16,779 nucleotides of DNA from Quadrisphaera sp. (GTDB lineage: Bacteria > Actinomycetota > Actinomycetes > Actinomycetales > Quadrisphaeraceae): the NCBI GenBank assembly GCA_029258695.1, contig JARIBR010000204.1, forward strand, positions 1 to 16,779, in the 5' to 3' direction. Positions 14,168 through 16,779 of this stretch are shown piece by piece (the first letter of the stretch is position 1; each line of letters begins with the position of its first letter). The notes under the pieces were generated by a model that worked only from the letters and a program-made list of their open reading frames with translations, did no database searches and was not told the origin of the DNA. A program made the position numbers and the translations under genes.

Positions 14168-14562
14168 CGCCGTCGCGCCACCTCAGCGTCTCGATCGCCG
14201 CCTCGGCGGAGGCGGTGTACGCCTACGCCGCTGACCCAGCGCATCTCCCAGCGTGGGCGTCGGGGCTGGCCCGGAGCACCGTCGAGCGGGTTGGTGACCG
14301 CTGGGTCGTCGAGTCCCCCATGGGGCGCGTGCTCGTCGACGTCGCGCCGGCCAACGACCTCGGGGTGCTCGACCACACCGTCACGCTCCCCGACGGCGAG
14401 CAGGTCCTCAACCCGATGCGCGTGATCCCCGACGACGAGGGGTGCGAGGTCGTCTTCACCGTCCGCCACCGCGCGCGGATGACCGAGGAGGAGCTCGAGC
14501 GTGACTGCCGGGCCGTCGCGGCGGACCTGCAGACCTTGCGGTCGCTGCTCGAGCGCCGCTGA
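14164..14562 (+). CDS. SRPBCC family protein, coupled to VOC gene
   Basis: Protein of 132 residues with the SRPBCC fold typical of polyketide-cyclase/AHSA1-like ligand-binding proteins. It starts RHLSVSIAASAEAVYAYAAD and PAHLPAWASGLARS, the helix-grip opening with the usual V-Y-x-Y-x-x-D-P-x-x-L-P-x-W block. Strands DRWVVESPMGRVLVDVAPAN, LGVLDHTVTLPDGEQVLNPM and CEVVFTVRHRARMTEEELER follow, then a long C-terminal helix VAADLQTLRSLLERR. The start ATG overlaps the VOC stop by the ATGA arrangement, meaning probable coupled translation and joint function. It converges on the TetR gene at 14605 across about 42 bases without a clear hairpin. Confidence 0.9.
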   Translation: MTPSRHLSVSIAASAEAVYAYAADPAHLPAWASGLARSTVERVGDRWVVESPMGRVLVDVAPANDLGVLDHTVTLPDGEQVLNPMRVIPDDEGCEVVFTVRHRARMTEEELERDCRAVAADLQTLRSLLERR

Positions 14563-14604
14563 GCAGCGCCCGTCCGACCAGGGCAGGCTCCCTCAGGCCG
14601 GTCT

Positions 14605-15375
14605 CTACGGGGCGTCGGCGAGGAGCGCGAGGGCGGCCAGGGTGCGGTCCAGGCCGAAGCGGTAGGCGTGATCCGGATCGTGCGCGCTGGCGCGGGCGGC
14701 GCCGGCTGCGCTGCCGATGCGGGTCGCCAGGGGGTAGGCGTGCTCGTCGAGCACGCGCTCGAGCAGCGGGCCCGCGGCCAGCCACCACGCCTGGTCGTCC
14801 CCGCCGCTGGCTCGCTCCGCTGCGGCCGCGTCGGCGGCGTCACGGGCGTTGGCACGCACGAAGGTCAGCACGTGGGTCAGTGCGTCGTCGACGGTCACGT
14901 CGTCGAGCCCGGATCCGGCGAAGGCGCCCAGCTCGTGCTCGTACTTGGCCATCTGCCCTGGCCCCAACGGCGGGCGAAGGGTGGAGACCTGCGCCGCCCA
15001 GGGGTGGGCGCGGTGGAGCGAGCGGTTGTCGTCGGCGACCGCGCGCACCCGCTCCAGCCACCCCTGGTCCTCGTCGTGGGGCGGGCGGGGCATGCCGGCG
15101 TAGAGGGCGTCGACCATGAGGTCGAGCAGCTCCCCACGTCCGGGCACGTAGGTGTAGAGGCTCATCGTCCCGATCCCCAGGTGCTGGGCCAGGGCGCGCA
15201 TGCTCAGCGCGCCCAGTCCCTGCGCGTCGGCCAGGGCGATCGCGGCGCTCACCACGGCGTCGACGTCCAGACCTCGGTGAGGTCCGCGCCGGACGCCTCC
15301 GGCGGCTGCGGGGTGGTCGCGCCAGAGCAGCGCCAAGGTGCGCGCCGGCTCGCTCGAGCTGGTGCTGTCGGCCAC
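14605..15375 (-). CDS. TetR-family repressor with TetR_C-type ligand domain
   Basis: Repressor of 256 residues, long for a TetR-family member because it has an N-terminal extension with SEPARTLALLWRDHPAAAGG and then the DNA-binding domain. HTH: LDVDAVVSAAIALADAQGLG, ALSMRALAQHLGIGTMSLYT and YVPGRGELLDLMVD, the L-Y-x-Y-V signature of the TetR/ActR-type branch. The remaining helical part, including LHRAHPWAAQVSTLRPPLGP and LTHVLTFVRANARDAADAAA, matches the C-terminal domain of the TetR_C class. GTG 15375 is chosen because upstream codons encode non-conserved sequence across the operator region. It is divergent from the VOC gene at 15485, with two operator-like repeats between them, so it probably controls that gene and itself. 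The ligand is unknown. Confidence 0.92.
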   Translation of the reverse strand: MADSTSSSEPARTLALLWRDHPAAAGGVRRGPHRGLDVDAVVSAAIALADAQGLGALSMRALAQHLGIGTMSLYTYVPGRGELLDLMVDALYAGMPRPPHDEDQGWLERVRAVADDNRSLHRAHPWAAQVSTLRPPLGPGQMAKYEHELGAFAGSGLDDVTVDDALTHVLTFVRANARDAADAAAAERASGGDDQAWWLAAGPLLERVLDEHAYPLATRIGSAAGAARASAHDPDHAYRFGLDRTLAALALLADAP

Positions 15376-15436
15376 CGGTCCATCATCCCCGCCGGCCGGA
15401 GAGCGCGGCGGGATGGCTGGGGAACACCGGATGAAT

Positions 15437-15471
15437 ACCGTACGTTGATCTCCGTACACCGTACGTCGATC
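15437..15471. promoter_or_regulatory. Two-copy operator-like repeat between TetR and VOC genes
   Basis: ACCGTACGTTGATC (15437-15450) recurs as ACCGTACGTCGATC (15458-15471) with one mismatch, offset exactly 21 bases. The second copy is part of the palindrome CGTAC-ACC-GTACG (15453-15465). Position 14 bases before the VOC start and about 60 bases before the repressor start is where a TetR operator is expected. The spacing equals that of the first TetR region at 1821-1857, though the sequences differ. Confidence 0.66.
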
Positions 15472-15484
15472 AGGGATGGGTGCC

Positions 15485-15883
15485 ATGAAGATCACCGCGA
15501 CCACGCTCTCGCTCACCGTCGCCGACCCCGGCGCCTCCGCGGGGTTCTTGGTGGAGCACTTCGGTTTCACCCAGGACATGGCCGCCGACGGCTTCGCCTC
15601 GCTGTCACGGCCCGACGCGGGGGCCAGCGTGGTGTTCCTGCGCCGCGGGCTGGCTACGCTGCCCGTCGATCAGCGCGAGGAGGTCGCGGCCGGGATGATC
15701 CTGGCCTTCACTGTCGACGACCTCGAGGTCGAGCTGGAGCGCCTGCAGGCCGCGGGGGTGGCGATCACGGTGCCGCTGACGGTCGAGGAGTGGGGCGAGC
15801 GCGCCTTCCAGGTCCGCGACCCCAACGCGGTGATCATCCAGCTCGTGGACTGGAACGGCGCCCCCGCACTGGCGGTTGACTGA
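15485..15883 (+). CDS. VOC (glyoxalase-like) protein, target of adjacent TetR
   Basis: Intact VOC-fold protein of 132 residues from ATG 15485 (AGGG ten bases upstream; ATG 15476 is less likely because its AGGG would touch the start). It opens MKITATTLSLTVADPGASAG and FLVEHFGFTQDMAADGFASL, with the S-x-x-F-L-x-x-x-F-G-F block. The second module has AAGMILAFTVDDLEVELERL, followed by QAAGVAITVPLTVEEWGERA and the conserved end FQVRDPNAVIIQLVDW, where D-P-x-G/A-x-x-x-x-L/E is the VOC signature. It may act on a small toxic or antibiotic molecule, but the substrate is unknown. It is divergent from the TetR gene with the operator between them, so ligand-induced expression is likely. Confidence 0.92.
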   Translation: MKITATTLSLTVADPGASAGFLVEHFGFTQDMAADGFASLSRPDAGASVVFLRRGLATLPVDQREEVAAGMILAFTVDDLEVELERLQAAGVAITVPLTVEEWGERAFQVRDPNAVIIQLVDWNGAPALAVD

Positions 15884-15945
15884 CGCCGCGCTCGCGATGG
15901 AGGCACGTCCTGGTGAGGTTCGTGGCCGCGCGCTAGCGTGCCGAC

Positions 15946-16350
15946 GTGGTGGATCACGCGCTGCTGGCCTGGCTTCTGGACGGCGATCCGAGCCTGCGCT
16001 GGCAGGTCCAGCGCGACCTGGCCGGCGAGCCCGAAGAGGTCTGGGAAGCCACGCGAGCCCGGGTCGCGAGGGAGGGCTTCGGGGCGCGGCTGCTCTCCTA
16101 CCAGGACGATGACGGGCGGTGGGCGGGCGGAGCCTATTTCCCCGCCGACGCCAGCGAGGACTAGCCGGGGCAGCCGTGGACGGCGACCACATGGTCGCTC
16201 AACGCGCTGCGCGAGTGGGGCGTCGACCCCGGGGCCCTCCGTCCCAGCACCGCCTGGCTCCTCGACCGCCACGCGCGGTGGGAGTACGACGACCTCCCGT
16301 ACTGGGCAGGTGAGGTGGACGCCTGCATCAACGGGTACACCCCACCCTGA
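15946..16350 (+). pseudogene. Terpene-cyclase/prenyltransferase-like protein interrupted by an in-frame TAG
   Basis: From GTG 15946 the frame reads MVDHALLAWLLDGDPSLRWQ, VQRDLAGEPEEVWEATRARV and LLSYQDDDGRWAGGAYFPAD, a QW-type (QxxxGxW-like) helical-repeat start resembling squalene/terpene-cyclase-like proteins. Codon 73 (16162-16164) is TAG, directly after ASED. The same frame continues past it without a shift: PGQPWTATTWSLNALREWGV, then WLLDRHARWEYDDLPYWAGE and VDACINGYTPP to TGA 16348-16350. From my memory of the family, a Tyr stands at this place (EDYPGQPWTATTWSL-like), which one C-to-G change in TAC would turn into TAG. Homologues are longer, so the 3' end is also truncated. It may be a decaying gene or an amber-readthrough candidate. 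Confidence 0.64.
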
Positions 16351-16491
16351 CGAGACCGCCCCTACCAGCGGACCAGCAGGCCCCAGGACCCAGCGCTACA
16401 AGACAGCGCCACCGCGCCGGAGCGAGACCGTGCCGGCGAACCACGCGCACCGCCGCAGCAGACTTAGCGCACGATCCTGCACCGTTGCTAC

Positions 16492-16620
16492 TCAGACCCC
16501 AAGACGACCTCGGCGAAGACCTCCGGTGAAGACCTGCAGGGCGACCGCGACGACGATCGCGTCCTTGCCGGCGGGGAAGTGGTTGGAGAGCACCGGCTGG
16601 CTGTGTCTGCGGAGAGCCTG
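16492..16620 (-). pseudogene. TetR-type helix-turn-helix remnant
   Basis: A 42-codon stretch reads QALRRHSQPVLSNHFPAGKD, AIVVAVALQVFTGGLRRGRL and GV before TGA 16494-16492. The SQPVLSNHFPAGKDAI part matches the recognition-helix end of TetR regulators (S-x-x-x-L-Y-x-H-F-P-x-G-K-x-x-L). Nothing N-terminal (the preceding helices) or C-terminal (ligand domain) is attached, and there is no start codon. It lies just downstream of the SRPBCC gene fragment at the right edge on the same strand. About 140 bases between 16350 and 16490 hold nothing recognisable. This is probably another relic of a deleted regulator; chance similarity is not excluded. Confidence 0.4.
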
Positions 16621-16625
16621 AACAG

Positions 16626-16779
16626 TCAGGTTCTTGCGTCGCGGACGTCTGCCCCCTGCTCGGCGAACGCCTTGAAGTCCTGCATGTGCTGGTGTGACTG
16701 CTTGCGGAAGCTGCCGGGCATGAGAAGCCCCACCAGCCGCATCGGGATGCTGCTGAACCGGTACTCGCTCTCGCTCTCC
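16626..16779 (-). CDS. SRPBCC family protein, C-terminal end (partial at right edge)
   Basis: The C-terminal 50 residues of a gene entering from the right end on the minus strand. Reading from 16778 it gives ESESEYRFSSIPMRLVGLLM, PGSFRKQSHQHMQDFKAFAE and QGADVRDART before TGA 16628-16626. The L-M-P-G-x-F-R-K-Q-S-x-x-x-M-x-D-F-K-x-F-A-E-x-G block is the C-terminal helix of a known SRPBCC group found widely in actinobacteria. The N-terminal part lies outside the window, so whether it is intact cannot be judged. The TetR-like fragment follows it directly. Confidence 0.7.
   Translation of the reverse strand, partial: ESESEYRFSSIPMRLVGLLMPGSFRKQSHQHMQDFKAFAEQGADVRDART

Noticed and set aside
1..16779. 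CRISPR arrays, tRNA or rRNA genes, toxin-antitoxin or phage-defence systems
   Set aside because: No regular spaced repeats, cloverleaf-like segments or hallmark defence proteins were found in any frame.

Overview
The window is visibly very GC-rich, with G/C at most third codon positions. Its genes belong to families typical of Actinomycetota: divergent TetR/target pairs, SRPBCC and VOC proteins, RibD-type reductases, a DUF664-type DinB protein, a SigJ-type SnoaL domain and many GNATs. A high-GC actinobacterium (Micrococcales- or Kineosporiales-like) is the likely source, but genus cannot be read from the sequence. No rRNA, tRNA or CRISPR was seen. This looks like an accessory chromosomal stretch of small, mostly monocistronic genes, not one coherent pathway.

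Layout. 1-983: C-terminal two-thirds of an MFS exporter running in from the left. 1254-2404: TetR regulator divergent from an SRPBCC gene, with a two-copy inverted-repeat operator between them. 2626-4836: a frameshifted GNAT, a GNAT lacking its acetyl-CoA-binding core, an orphan SigJ-type SnoaL domain, and an alpha/beta hydrolase with an apparent internal deletion and no catalytic Ser/His. 5017-6680: an intact RibD/DHFR-like reductase, a metallophosphoesterase remnant, and a second, frameshifted RibD-like reductase. 6793-8838: a NUDIX hydrolase and two membrane proteins that converge on a nested inverted repeat. 8990-11895: an intact GNAT, a frameshifted cupin, an intact PPOX-family flavoprotein, a 37-residue GNAT stub, and a DinB protein that has lost its stop. 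11620-13281: a small membrane gene with a one-base shift, a serine-resolvase remnant, a 53-residue membrane peptide, and a polytopic membrane protein ending in a strong hairpin. 13388-16350: an unrecognised broken gene, a translationally coupled VOC-SRPBCC pair, a TetR divergent from a second VOC gene with a repeated operator, and a terpene-cyclase-like gene interrupted by an amber codon. 16492-16779: a TetR helix-turn-helix remnant and the C-terminus of another SRPBCC gene.

The dominant signal is damage. At least seven genes continue convincingly in another frame after a one- or two-base slip, one carries an in-frame TAG, and several lack internal or terminal domains. Intact genes sit between them. 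Either this is a decaying accessory region, consistent with the recombinase remnant, or the assembly carries many small indels. Mapping raw reads would separate the two. The best functional signals are the two TetR intergenic regions, each with two operator copies at 21-bp spacing. I did not find evidence for a new multi-gene system. The least explained intact-looking locus is the small membrane pair at 12180-13256.
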